DNA from: Saccoglossus kowalevskii
Lineage: Eukaryota > Hemichordata > Enteropneusta > Harrimaniidae
DNA length: 21,647 nt
NCBI RefSeq assembly: GCF_000003605.2
Contig: NW_003109085.1
Coordinates: 290,841 to 312,487, forward strand
Direction: 5' to 3'
In this document: positions 1 to 9,245 of the stretch, piece after piece
How the letters are laid out: every line of letters starts with the position of its first letter
Numbering within the stretch: the first letter of the stretch is position 1
Position numbers and translations under genes: made by a program
The notes under the pieces: generated by a model
Database searches by the model: none
The model's input: only the letters and a program-made list of their open reading frames with translations
What the model was told of the DNA's origin: nothing

Positions 1-393
1 GCAATGTGTTTTTGGGCCTGATACCAGATACCTGAACTAGAAAAAAGAACCCCCAAATAGTTATATTTTGAGACTATTTCAATTTCATTCCCGTTCCAAA
101 ACCACTTTTCAGATTTCTTTAGTCTACCCGATTTGCTAAAAACAACAATTTTTGATTTATTCAAATTTACTGTTAACCTCCATCTTTTACAGTAATTTGC
201 TAATCTATTTAGAAGACGCTGTAGACCAATGGGAGATTTACTAAATAATGCGAGGTCATCAGCATATAATAAATACATTAATTTTAAAGTGTTTACATAG
301 ATTACAGTTTCAACACCTTGTGTAAGAGCTTTTTCTATATCATTTATATAAAAACAAAAAAGTAATGGGGAAATAACTGAGCCTTGTTGCTCT
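1..393 (-). mobile_element. Non-LTR retrotransposon (LINE) reverse transcriptase fragment
   Basis: Read on the minus strand, one frame stays open from about 393 to the left edge of the window. It carries LINE reverse transcriptase hallmarks in the correct order: a QGSVISPLLF block (the usual RQGxxxSPLLF), then YINDIE, then the catalytic YADDLALF at about 243-266, then a WRLTVNLNKSK block and a YNYLGVLF block. The enzyme copies element RNA into DNA at a nicked target. The fragment covers only the palm and part of the thumb. The element continues off the left edge and is 5'-truncated at a perfect hairpin (393-419). No stop codon interrupts the visible part, so the insertion may be fairly young. 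The order of blocks suits the jockey/CR1-like group, but the clade cannot be fixed from this piece. Confidence 0.9.
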
Positions 394-419
394 ATATCAT
401 TATGAACCATAATGATATA
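393..419. repeat. Perfect 12-bp inverted repeat at the LINE 5' end
   Basis: The arms TATATCATTATG and CATAATGATATA are separated by AAC. The hairpin lies exactly where LINE homology stops, so it may mark the truncation or integration junction. Confidence 0.75.
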
Positions 420-448
420 ATGATATTAAACATAGTCACCCTAAGCTA

Positions 449-608
449 TGACGTCAGAAATGTATGAATATCATGCATACTCAAGGGGAGTATATAATCA
501 GTCGTCATTTGGCAAAACATCGTCAATAGGCTTCAATTGCACATTCCTTACCTATGTTATTTTATTTTCATTATCTATATAGTGTTATTTTTTTCCCATT
601 TTAATAAA
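449..608 (+). promoter_or_regulatory. CRE, TATA box and poly(A) signal cluster, LTR-like
   Basis: A perfect CRE palindrome TGACGTCA at 449-456 is followed by TATATAA at 491-497 and AATAAA at 603-608. CRE, TATA and poly(A) signal within 160 bp is how a compact LTR is laid out, and this could be a solo LTR. It could also be an ordinary promoter with a chance AATAAA. No clean TG...CA ends or target-site duplication were found, and no coding exon follows closely. Confidence 0.3.
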
Positions 609-1039
609 AATGTTTTTTGGCTTATGCCGACCAAAAATTGTGGATAAATGTTGAGTTTCATGTAACCTGATTTGCATATTTATATTCATATATACTACTA
701 CACAATAAGAAGTTGACTTCCGTCATACCCCCTTAAATCCTAACCATCTTACACATAAACAGACATAGTAATACACCTTGTGATTGTTCCGCTTCTTTAT
801 TTAACTTTAACCCTATTGATTTATTTTCCATCAACACTCTTCCACCAATGACGATCTTTCTATGATATATCCACGTGAACTTGAAATCAAAGGAACCGAA
901 TCATGTTCTTCTGCCATCTATGTGATGCCCTCTCTTTAAACTTGACTCTAAGAGTAACTTTCCTACTAGACTGTATGACAATCCGAAATATGGGGTCAAT
1001 TTTATGACAGGGTAATGCTCGGTCATGCACCGAACACTC

Positions 1040-1041
<2 letters not shown>
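609..1041. other. AT-rich spacer with no recognised gene
   Basis: No protein family, RNA gene or convincing exon was seen. The only minus-strand open frame runs through the (AC)n tract and gives a low-complexity product. Confidence 0.5.

Positions 1042-1103
<62 letters not shown>
1042..1103. repeat. (AC)n microsatellite
   Basis: An uninterrupted AC dinucleotide run of about 31 units, likely polymorphic in length. Confidence 0.97.
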
Positions 1104-1107
<4 letters not shown>

Positions 1108-1237
1108 TAGTTCTGGTGTTCTGATACAGGGAACCTTCAAATAGTTGATAAGTTGGAATGTGACTATTTAATGTTTAAATATATTATATTTTGGACCTGT
1201 GTTTTAAAAATAGGTATGTGTGCTGGTTTATAACTGG

Positions 1238-1840
1238 TTATTTCTCAGAAACAAAAAGAAAGACAAGATGATCGCTATGGGTGAGATCAGTGTCAAAAAC
1301 ATTTCCCTTAGCATTTGACCATTATGTTCACATGTTGTTGTTTTTTAATTATTTCATCATCATGTTCACATTCTTATTTTATTTTATCTAAATTTTTCCA
1401 TTTTACATTATTTCATCATTGTGTTGACATTTTTATAATATTTTATCATTATGTTCACATTGTTTTTTTAATTTTGTTAGCATTTTTACATTATTTCATC
1501 ATTATGTTCACATAATTTTTTAATTTTGTTAGTATTTTTTACATTATTTCATCATTGTGTTGACATTTTTATATTATTTTATCATTATGTTCACATTTTT
1601 TTTTAATTTTGTTTTTATTTTTTTTATTTCATCATTATGTTAGCAAAATGTGACCATAATGATGAAATAGTGTTAAAATGTCAACACAATGATGAAATAA
1701 TGTAAAAATGAAAAATGAACGTGAAAAAAAATGTGAACATAATGGTAAAATGCTAAGCGAAATGTTTTGGTACTGATCTCACCTCATAGATCGCTTGCCT
1801 TCATGTCTTTTCATCCTATCCTGATAGTTGTGAGAAATAA
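1238..1840. mobile_element. Foldback (long inverted repeat) element, non-autonomous
   Basis: The ends TTATTTCTCA (1238-1247) and TGAGAAATAA (1831-1840) are exact inverted copies. Inside them the arms pair closely: the left segment containing GGTGAGATCAGT, CTTAGCATTT and CCATTATGTTCACAT (to 1333) has its reverse complement at about 1731-1795. The core is built from a unit containing CATTATTTCATCATTGTG, present directly at about 1405 and 1541 (136 bp apart) and inverted at about 1679-1710. A further perfect 14-bp hairpin sits at 1626-1668. There is no transposase. It is best read as a MITE or foldback element moved in trans. No clear target-site duplication was identified. Confidence 0.8.
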
Positions 1841-1875
1841 TATTCAGGAAATCAAGTTGCGTTAGCAACGAGCAC

Positions 1876-2055
1876 GTCTGTATTGCATTTCTTAAGCTGT
1901 TGGATTTTAGTTTACTTTCTGGTTTGAAAATAAATCTTGAGAAAACAGAAGCTAGGTGGTATGGGATATGGCAAATAAGATAAACAAATGAAACAGATTC
2001 CGAATAAGATGTACAGATTAAGGTAGAGATGCAGGTTCGTGGGCACTTGGGAGTG
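1876..2055 (+). mobile_element. Decayed LINE reverse transcriptase fragment
   Basis: One plus frame reads LLSGLKINLEKTEARWYG, which matches the segment downstream of the YADD box in LINE reverse transcriptases (consensus about FSxxSGLKLNxxKTExxxxG). About 30 codons later the same frame reads HLGVNL, in the place of the usual xLGVxF block. Stops at 1978-1980 and near 2002 break the frame. It is opposite in strand to, and differs in sequence from, the LINE at the left edge, so it is an independent older insertion. Confidence 0.6.
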
Positions 2056-2880
2056 AATTTGTTTTTTGCTTTTTATTATCCAAACAGTCTTGGCTATAGA
2101 CTGTTAAAATTTTGTAGAATTGTGAATAGGGGAACATACTCAAAAGACGATTTTAAAATATAGATAACAGGTGCAAACATTCTCTATTTTGAATGCTTAG
2201 CAAGATTTAGCAAGGCTGTACTTAAATAATAAAAAAGAAACATGGGTAAAAAGGAAATGACAGGATCTCCATATTATGCACTTTATTTAACTTTTTACAA
2301 AATGATAATACATATAAATTTGGAACTGTTACAGCCATTTTAATTATGAGCATTAGCAAACTTCTTATTGAGTGAATTGTTATGCAAATTAGCAATTATC
2401 TCAGCTCCGAGACGCTTTGACCTTTTGTTTTGAAATTTTCACAAACGATTGACAATGTGTTTATCTTCAAAACGCCGTCGGGGCATTGTTTTCGGTTGAG
2501 CAGTGTTACAACAATCGTACAGACAACTAGCATGGGTGTTAATTTATGCATAAACTTGAAGTAGTGAAATTTGAACTGCTGCCCTGCAAAATTGACAACT
2601 GGTAGACAGTTTTCAAGACGGCACTTTCTTTCAGATGTACCCGTAAATCAATGTTGACAAGAAAGAGAAGCATGGCTTAGAAGCTATTTTTTTAAAATCA
2701 CTTTTGACCAGAAAAGTACATCTTTATGCATATTTCAAACTCCAGTGTCCATAAAAAAATACTAACAAAATTGTTTAATTCATACAATAAGCTTTCCGAA
2801 AATATATAGTTTTGTGGACAGGGTAGTCATCTTGGTTTCCTAATTAACTAATTCAAATACCTGTCAGGTAAACTGCATCT
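2056..2880. other. Gene-free AT-rich stretch
   Basis: The first part may contain further unrecognisable LINE-derived sequence. No exon, RNA gene or repeat boundary could be supported. Confidence 0.45.
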
Positions 2881-2893
2881 CTACCTTAAATTT

Positions 2894-3241
2894 GTGGGTG
2901 TGTATGTGTCATACAATATTAAAACCTGCACACAGTTGAATTTTGCGAAACCTGTAAAACAAATCGGCTTCATCTGCATTATTAATCATGTACGTAGGGC
3001 ATGTGCTGCAGTGTTATTGACTTCCTTACCCTACCGAGTCATTCACATACAAATAAAATACTATCGAGTTCAGCGAAAATTTGCAATGTATTTCCAATGC
3101 ACATATATTCCATTCACCTTTCTAATGAGCGGAGTAATGACCGTTAACAGTGAAAGGCGACTATTGACTGATAACTGTTGTAAGCCAAAGAACAAAGTAG
3201 ACTCAATGTATGCCTACATCTCTTTCTATAACTTACAATAA
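2894..3241 (+). other. Unrecognised 115-codon open frame
   Basis: This open frame is long for such AT-rich DNA, but the product (several Cys, mixed hydrophobic segments) matches no family I know. It has no signal peptide or repeat. It ends about 50 bp before the putative promoter of the sulfotransferase gene. It may be chance or a remnant of older coding sequence. Confidence 0.15.
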
Positions 3242-3289
3242 CTACTGAATTCCGATCATCTATTCACGAGGAGACATCGAGGACGCTAT

Positions 3290-3410
3290 ATACCACGTGG
3301 TATGCGTCCAGACAGTCGAGGCCTGTTAGTCAATGACGTCACCTGCACACATCGCTTCAACCTGTCAACACTATCATGCATTTGGAGAATGGTTTTATAA
3401 CCGTTGAAAC
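3290..3410 (+). promoter_or_regulatory. Candidate promoter of the sulfotransferase gene
   Basis: A 14-bp perfect palindrome ATACCACGTGGTAT (3290-3303) centres on a CACGTG E-box. A full CRE TGACGTCA follows at 3334-3341, and a TTTTATAA TATA-like box lies near 3391-3398. A perfect donor (3512) lies about 115 bp downstream. This fits a TATA promoter feeding a short non-coding first exon. Transcription itself cannot be seen from the sequence. Confidence 0.35.
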
Positions 3411-3511
3411 GTTCACAAAGGACGGTAGATGAGACTATACCTGTGTAAGTTTTAACGGCTTCAATTCAAACGTCGTTTTTCTCATACAGAAACTGTCGCT
3501 AGTGAAAATAG

Positions 3512-4768
3512 GTAAGTTTATGTTTTGAACCTTCTATGAGAAAGTTCAATGCAAACCGTCATTGACTCGGGACTCATACTGATCTGGCGTAAGAACAGCG
3601 CACAAATTGTAATAACATTACTAATAGTTACTCTGGACTCTGGATCTGATAGGTATATTTTTCGAAGTACGCATGTTCGAGGAAACCAAAAAAGGGGCAA
3701 TTTTTCTTTACAAAGAGACTTCGCTAAAATGCATAAAATGAAATATCTTGTTGTTTTGGAAGTTCCACCTGAACCAAACGTATCACATGCGTCCGAGCAG
3801 AACGAGAGAACAGCGCACCTTTCTGATTAAAATTTAGCGTACTCGGAAATAAATTCAAAGTTTCTCTTCACAAATAGGTGTTTTCCAAAGTCCGCATTTT
3901 ATCAAAAAAGGTGGTGAATTTGTATTCAGTCAGTGGAAAGGGATTGTTTTCAGACAAGAGAAACCCGGGTTTCGCTACATAAAATGGCGATGATACATGA
4001 TAAAACATGTTTAGAATGAGAAAATCTAACGACAAGAGAGTCTTGTGACCTTGCACGGACAGTTAAAAACACCGAACCCTGGATCACTCATTCAGAAACC
4101 TATAGAGGTATAGTTATATAGTCTTTGTAACAGACGGGATAGGCCAGTTTGTTTATTTGTTTATTTGTAGAGTGACTGTGCTCAGAGCAACAAAATCACT
4201 CTCTTCAATTGTATAAATGTATGTATAAATTTCACATTTCTAACTGAAACGAGTGGTTTTTATTGGCTGATTGGATATAATTTGACCATATTGAAACGAC
4301 GTCATTGCGCACTGCGCTCGTTGATTGGCTGGTTGGATTCAACTGCCATTGAAATTTAAACTTTTCGAAATTTATTAGACGTTTGAGAAAGTATGTCTGG
4401 CTGTGGTTATCAATTGAGCTAAGTGAGATCAGAATTTGCTGATTACGAAATATCGTGCGATCGTCGCGACGCCTCGTGCATGAGATAAATCAAAATAGAC
4501 TACTAGTATTTCGAAACCCTTGTCACTGCTTTTCAATTTCACGGTACTTGGTTTAGTGACTCGGCATTTTGTAGTAGCAAATTCATAATACTATGAAGGA
4601 TGCACAAATAATAAACTGTAGTCAGAATCAATACAAATGAACATAAACCACATACAAACCGATTCGAAACGACTCGCCAGTGCAGGCGTTCAATATGCTT
4701 CCCACTATACAATAATAACTGTTCTGAAAAGGGAACACATTAAACCTACTCGCCCATTTTTATTTCAG
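3512..4768 (+). other. Candidate 5'UTR intron of the sulfotransferase gene
   Basis: The donor ATAG|GTAAGTTT at 3511/3512 matches the consensus. The acceptor TTTTTATTTCAG ends at 4768, five bases before the sulfotransferase ATG. An intron of 1257 bp is ordinary for animals. Inside it, two similar segments rich in ATTGG (4262-4295 and 4324-4355) flank an ACGTCAT CRE half. Short open frames here (for example 3549-3830) resemble no known protein. A tiny exon between a CATACAG acceptor at 3489 and the donor is an alternative reading of the 5' end. Confidence 0.45.
4262..4355. repeat. Imperfect duplicated ATTGG-rich segment
   Basis: ATTGGCTGATTGGAT...CATATTGAAA (4262-4295) recurs as ATTGGCTGGTTGGATT...CCATTGAAA (4324-4355). 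ATTGG is an inverted CCAAT (NF-Y type) box, so this may be a small enhancer cluster or a scrap of an old transposon. Confidence 0.4.
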
Positions 4769-4773
4769 AAATA

Positions 4774-5676
4774 ATGGCAAATCCATGGACTGTATTTAAG
4801 CACGATGGATTCAGTTTTATTGGTGGGTTACATGACAGGAAGGCAGTAAAGGATAGACGCATAGATGCATGGGATATCCGAGAAGATGACGTCATCATCA
4901 CAACGTTCCCCAAATCCGGGACCACTTGGATGTTACGACTTGTTTCTGAAATGTACCCCGATTTACATTGGCAGCTTAAGCCCACAAATCTAGCTGCCAG
5001 ACCGTGTTATTTTTATGAGGATGCAGATTTACTCTCCGGGATTTACGCAGTTCACGTCAAAGCAGTGCAGACGACGTTGCACGAAATGCCTTCACCTCGA
5101 TTGATGTACTGCCACGCACCAGTCGAATTCTTTCACTCGGCGTGGAGGGAGAACAGTACCAGATGTAAAGTCATCTACATTACTAGAAACCCGAAAGACG
5201 TGTGTGTTTCCATGTTTCATTATCTGAATTCTGACAGGAAGAATTGGACATGGGATGAATTTGTGACGCGCTTTGTCAATGGGGACGTTATTTTTGGTCC
5301 TTGGACGAATCACGTGATCGGTTGGAAACGTTTCGGAATTGAGGATGGCGTGCTGCATGTGAAATATGAAGACATGAAAACAGATCTTAAGTCAGTCATA
5401 TTGAAAATATCTCAGTTTCTCTCTCGCCCAATTGACGAGGATCAACTTAATCGAGCTTTAAAACGAAGTTGTTTTCGATCAATGAAAGAGGCTGGAGACG
5501 ATGTGAATTTAATGCCATGCAGAGACGAAAACTCTTGGTGGGCAGGTGGTCCGTCGTTCCGTAATGGCCGTGTTGGAGACTGGAAATCCCATTTCACTGT
5601 TTCACAGAATGAAATGTTTGATCAGAGAATATCAGAAATAATGAAGGAGAATTGTACCAAACTAACATATGAATAA
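4774..5676 (+). CDS. Cytosolic sulfotransferase (SULT family), intronless CDS
   Basis: The 300-aa product is a soluble PAPS-dependent sulfotransferase that moves sulfate from PAPS to hydroxyl or amine groups of small molecules; SULT1-type enzymes are normally about 295 aa, so it is full length. Visible motifs: the 5'-phosphosulfate loop TFPKSGTTW (44-52), likely catalytic His114 in YCHAP, the 3'-phosphate site RNPKD with Arg138 and Ser146, KYED with Tyr198, the adenine/phosphate signature RxGxxGDWK from Arg263 to Lys271, and the KxxxTVxxxE dimerisation motif from Lys271 to Glu280. There is no signal peptide or membrane segment, which separates it from Golgi sulfotransferases. The ATG has A at -3 and G at +4 and follows a CAG acceptor by five bases, so the 5'UTR is probably spliced. 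All key residues are intact. Substrate is unknown. Vertebrate SULT genes have many coding exons, so a single coding exon suggests retroposition or a lineage-specific intronless family. Confidence 0.95.
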   Translation: MANPWTVFKHDGFSFIGGLHDRKAVKDRRIDAWDIREDDVIITTFPKSGTTWMLRLVSEMYPDLHWQLKPTNLAARPCYFYEDADLLSGIYAVHVKAVQTTLHEMPSPRLMYCHAPVEFFHSAWRENSTRCKVIYITRNPKDVCVSMFHYLNSDRKNWTWDEFVTRFVNGDVIFGPWTNHVIGWKRFGIEDGVLHVKYEDMKTDLKSVILKISQFLSRPIDEDQLNRALKRSCFRSMKEAGDDVNLMPCRDENSWWAGGPSFRNGRVGDWKSHFTVSQNEMFDQRISEIMKENCTKLTYE

Positions 5677-6160
5677 TAACTAGAAGTCCCCCAACAATGA
5701 ATATTCATATCAACAGTAAATCAATTTCTTGTCTTAAAGACGATGAATTTTCAAAACAAAAAACAGTTGAGATTATTATTGCATTATTATTGCGGAAAAT
5801 TAGGGTCATTGGGATATATATTAAAAGCTAATACTAGTCATAGTAACTTATACACTTATCTTGTAACATTGTATTGATAGCGTTGATTGGCTTTTTTAAT
5901 CAAATCGTTTACCTGAATGGCTGCTTTATGTTGCTAAGGTCTCATAAGTATGCAATGCCCCTCGTATTGCCACCTGATTGGCTATTTCGTGTTTAGCCTC
6001 CATGTGCACTGTTTTGTGCCTCGTTGTCTTGTTTTGTGATGTTCATAATTTTGGCTGTACCAATTCACTCAACTATCAAATCATTTGAACAATTGTAACT
6101 CCGCTGAAGTTGGGACAACTGTTCTAATACCGCTTGCAACTTGATGGGGTACTGCACGAG
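5677..6160. other. 3' flank of the sulfotransferase gene
   Basis: An ATTAAA variant poly(A) signal lies near 5818. Two GATTGGCT (inverted CCAAT) motifs occur near 5884 and 5976 and might serve a downstream promoter. No AATAAA close to the stop and no other gene were seen. Confidence 0.35.
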
Positions 6161-6162
6161 AC

Positions 6163-6888
6163 ATGTTGCTCAAGAGTCGAACAAGAACGCGAATTATAAC
6201 GCGATGTGGTTATGCTCACTATTACTGCAGAGATGCCGATAAAAACATCGTACTTCTTCAATCTGGATTCCATGTGCATTTAGCAACTTCAACCACAATA
6301 TACAACTCTTTTCTCGGCTCTGATGAATGTAAATGGCCGAACAGACCTCATGAAATCTTCGAAAACTTGAAAACTGCTTACGAACTTGTATCACGGGTAC
6401 AATTACACTCATCTCATGTTCTCAAACGAAAAACTGTACGTTTTTTATCGTTCGGTATTTAAGGAACCAAGCGAGCCTTTTTATTATCATCGTTTTTCTT
6501 CTTTCTCTACTTCTGCTGATCTCTGTAGATCTCTCTTTAATGATGACCTTCGATTACCTCACTGGTCACCGTGGTACATACTTGGACCACCATTTCCAAA
6601 GAAAACCTCCTCAGGCATGGAAAAGCGACTCCATGCATTGACCAATTATATCTTTGTAATGGCTAAATGGCAAAACATTCATCACGTCGCAACGCATTAA
6701 CTGAAGATAGTATAACAGATTCAACTGTCATATTTAAGCAGAGAATAAGATACAGACTAAATGGAGAACATCTATATTATAGTTTGACAAACAACATGGA
6801 TGGTTTCAACAGGAAATGGTGCCTGAAAGAAGCATTAGCCCATGTAGAGAATGGTGAATTGGTGTACTCCGAACTAATTTGCGACTGA
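6163..6888 (+). pseudogene. Unrecognised open-frame relay, possible frameshifted coding remnant
   Basis: Three plus-strand open frames (6163-6462, 6386-6700, 6667-6888) overlap head to tail and cover 726 bp. The first and third share a reading phase and the middle one is shifted by one, as expected if a ~240-codon frame had suffered two compensating frameshifts. The third, with ATG at 6667, gives a polar 73-aa product ending in a run rich in Glu, Leu and Val. None of the three matches a family I recognise. It could be a transposon-derived pseudogene or chance open frames. No splice signals clearly link them. Confidence 0.25.
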
Positions 6889-9190
6889 TTATGTGATCTT
6901 TTTAAAATATTTTGTTTATGCCTTATATCGCAAGTTATTGTTAATATCGTTATCTTTAATTAACGCGTTTTAAACATGCTAATGTAATTTAGATTTTTAA
7001 AGATATTAAATGCTGTTTTATTTTCGCCAGAAAACGAAATGCTGTAAATTTTTCTATAATAACAGGGAATGATACGATATGATACACCCGCCTTTCTTTC
7101 AAAATTGTGCTTGTTCACTCGGTTCGACGGCCATATAACAATTTAACATACACCATGTGGTCTCAGCGACGAGACTTTTAATTATAGCATCAGTGATATA
7201 TATAGGGGTCTGAGCAACGTAATTGTTTTGTTATAGCATCACAAATATATGTCCTATCAATGTCACAAATAAACCATTTGCTATAATTAAAGTTATTCGA
7301 AAATGGCATTGAATACGTAAATACCTCTAATTCTCAAGAGAAACTAATTCTAGTATTGTTAAATTTGCCATGTAATGTGTGCATTGCAGTTTGGTTCGGC
7401 GGCAATGCCTGAATTAAAATTTATTTATCATTATTTATTTATTTTGTTTATTTATCATGTTTTAGGAGCTCACATCGATGTATTTCTTTGGAAAAGTGTG
7501 TGCAGTATACGTGAATTATAAACTACTGGTATTAGTGTATTTGCCCTGAATGGTTCAGTAATACGTGTAATGTTTATGATATAGCAGTGCATGTCCCGGG
7601 GTGCATGGTTAGTATAAAATGTTAAAGGAACCAGAAGACAGTGGTTTCATAGTGGTCGGAGGACATAAAATACTACAGTAACTACAATACAAGAATTCCA
7701 GCTTGACCTTCAGTATGCAAGACTATGAGTATGCTAGCTAACTCTTAGTTCAAATCTTGCATAATGCTATTTGTAACTTAACAGGTTGAAGTTGAACTGG
7801 TTTAGCATTCTGAATCTATTATTGGCATACGTGTTACCATCTCACGAATACAAACTTTACTACTGTCAGGTGACATTTTCCCGAAAAACAACAAACAAAA
7901 TATACCTAAAATCTTCTGATAAACTGATGGATGCTTAGAGATGTGAAAGATACACACATATGATTTTCAACTATTTATTCAGTGTACAGCCATTATACTT
8001 GGTTGCTAACTCTAAAAGTACAATGCATCATGGGTAGAAAAGGCAAAGGTCACCTCTACAATATAGAATACTACAGACTTCTAAACAGAAGCGACCACAA
8101 ATTGCAGCATTTGTCCCATGGATGTTTTAACCGACCCACTGTTGCATCTCTATAATGAACCCTTTTACACACAACAAAAATAATTCAGAAACGTCAGACG
8201 ATTTTTCCGCCATCTTGGATTTTCCATGAAAATACCCGAAGTGTTGGTCATTTCTTTCTCATGTCTTCTAATTGATGGCCTGGAAAATGAGCAAATTTTC
8301 TGGCATTTGTTTATTATGGATGTTTTATTTCGTGTATCACAAATATTCTCACAAGCCGCCATCTTGAATTGAAAGAAATGGTCAAAATTGTCGACATTGT
8401 TTGTCATGAGTGGCCATAAGTGTTTTTCCCAATCAACTTGATATGTTGTATATAACACGCACGGTCAAAAGACAAATAACATTGTTTTGACCAGTCAGTT
8501 TAACCGCCTAGGAAGTTTGAAGCGAATTGCTCAAATTATGTACGAGATATACATGTATATTTGGAATAGAATTTATCAAAAACAAAATGGCCACCAGTCG
8601 GCCATCTATAAACGTATAAATCCCGTTTTTAACTTCGTCTGACCACGTTCAAGTCGCGTCTGATTGAACAATTTAATTACAGTTTATATACGTTGATATA
8701 ATGTGTTTCATAGAATCATTGAGTGGTACGTGAAATGAGACATATTACCAAATAATATCCCAGTGCAAATCACCTTTAATGGTTATAAGCGAATCAACCA
8801 CAAATGCAAATAATAAATAAATTAATGATCAGATTCGGGTATATATATATACCTAGTTAGATACTACTTGCCATACATGTATTAAATATCGATCAAATAA
8901 ACAATAACATGTTAACTTTATTGTGTGCTAATCACCATCAACGGCATTTAATAATTGGTATATATTATATAGACATTATATAGCTGGAACCATCGGGAAC
9001 AAAGTATAGAAATACAACCCGCACTAAAAAAGGTGTCAACTATTCTAGTTCCAATGCAGCACAGTATTCCAAAACACGCCTTTTACATACATTTGCCAGT
9101 CAGCTAGCTAAAAGTATTACTACACATATTATTGTTTAAATCAGGGTCGATGTCAGATCAGGCTAGCTTATTAAGTGGTGGACAGTTCAC
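6889..9190. other. Long gene-poor AT-rich region
   Basis: No exon, RNA gene or recognisable transposon ORF was found on either strand. It holds an exact inverted repeat at 7177-7291, two CCGCCATCTTG motifs (8207-8217 and 8356-8366) and a short (TA)n at about 8841-8852. The 97-codon minus frame at 8165-8458 matches nothing and looks like chance. The rightmost few hundred bases should contain the 3'UTR of the vWD gene, which ends at 9197 on the minus strand; no AATAAA is obvious there. Confidence 0.45.
7177..7291. repeat. 13-bp exact inverted repeat, possible small MITE
   Basis: TTTAATTATAGCA at 7177-7189 is exactly complementary to TGCTATAATTAAA at 7279-7291. A TTATAGCATCA motif recurs inside the loop near 7233. 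It could be a very short terminal-inverted-repeat element. Confidence 0.4.
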
Positions 9191-9196
9191 TCTTTT

Positions 9197-9245
9197 TTAC
9201 TGCTGAATAAACTTTATTTCATCCTTTGTAACCTCCGTCTTGCAG
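9197..9245 (-). CDS. Terminal exon of the vWD gene
   Basis: After the acceptor ATTATTTTCAG the exon supplies the third base of a split Ser codon, then Cys346 and CKTEVTKDEIKFIQQ, followed by TAA at 9197-9199. The Ser-Cys directly after FGDSWMIPG is what vWD domains show at their end, which supports the join. The protein has no C8 or TIL domain after vWD, unlike mucins and zonadhesin. Confidence 0.8.

Noticed and set aside
901-1140. Minus-strand frame with a Cys-Val repeat
   Set aside because: It is simply the (AC)n microsatellite in translation.
1315-1515. Plus-strand hydrophobic, Phe/His-rich frame
   Set aside because: It is low-complexity translation of the foldback element interior.
5092-5358. 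Minus-strand frame inside the sulfotransferase, and another at 4746-4985
   Set aside because: Both are shadows of the sulfotransferase CDS.
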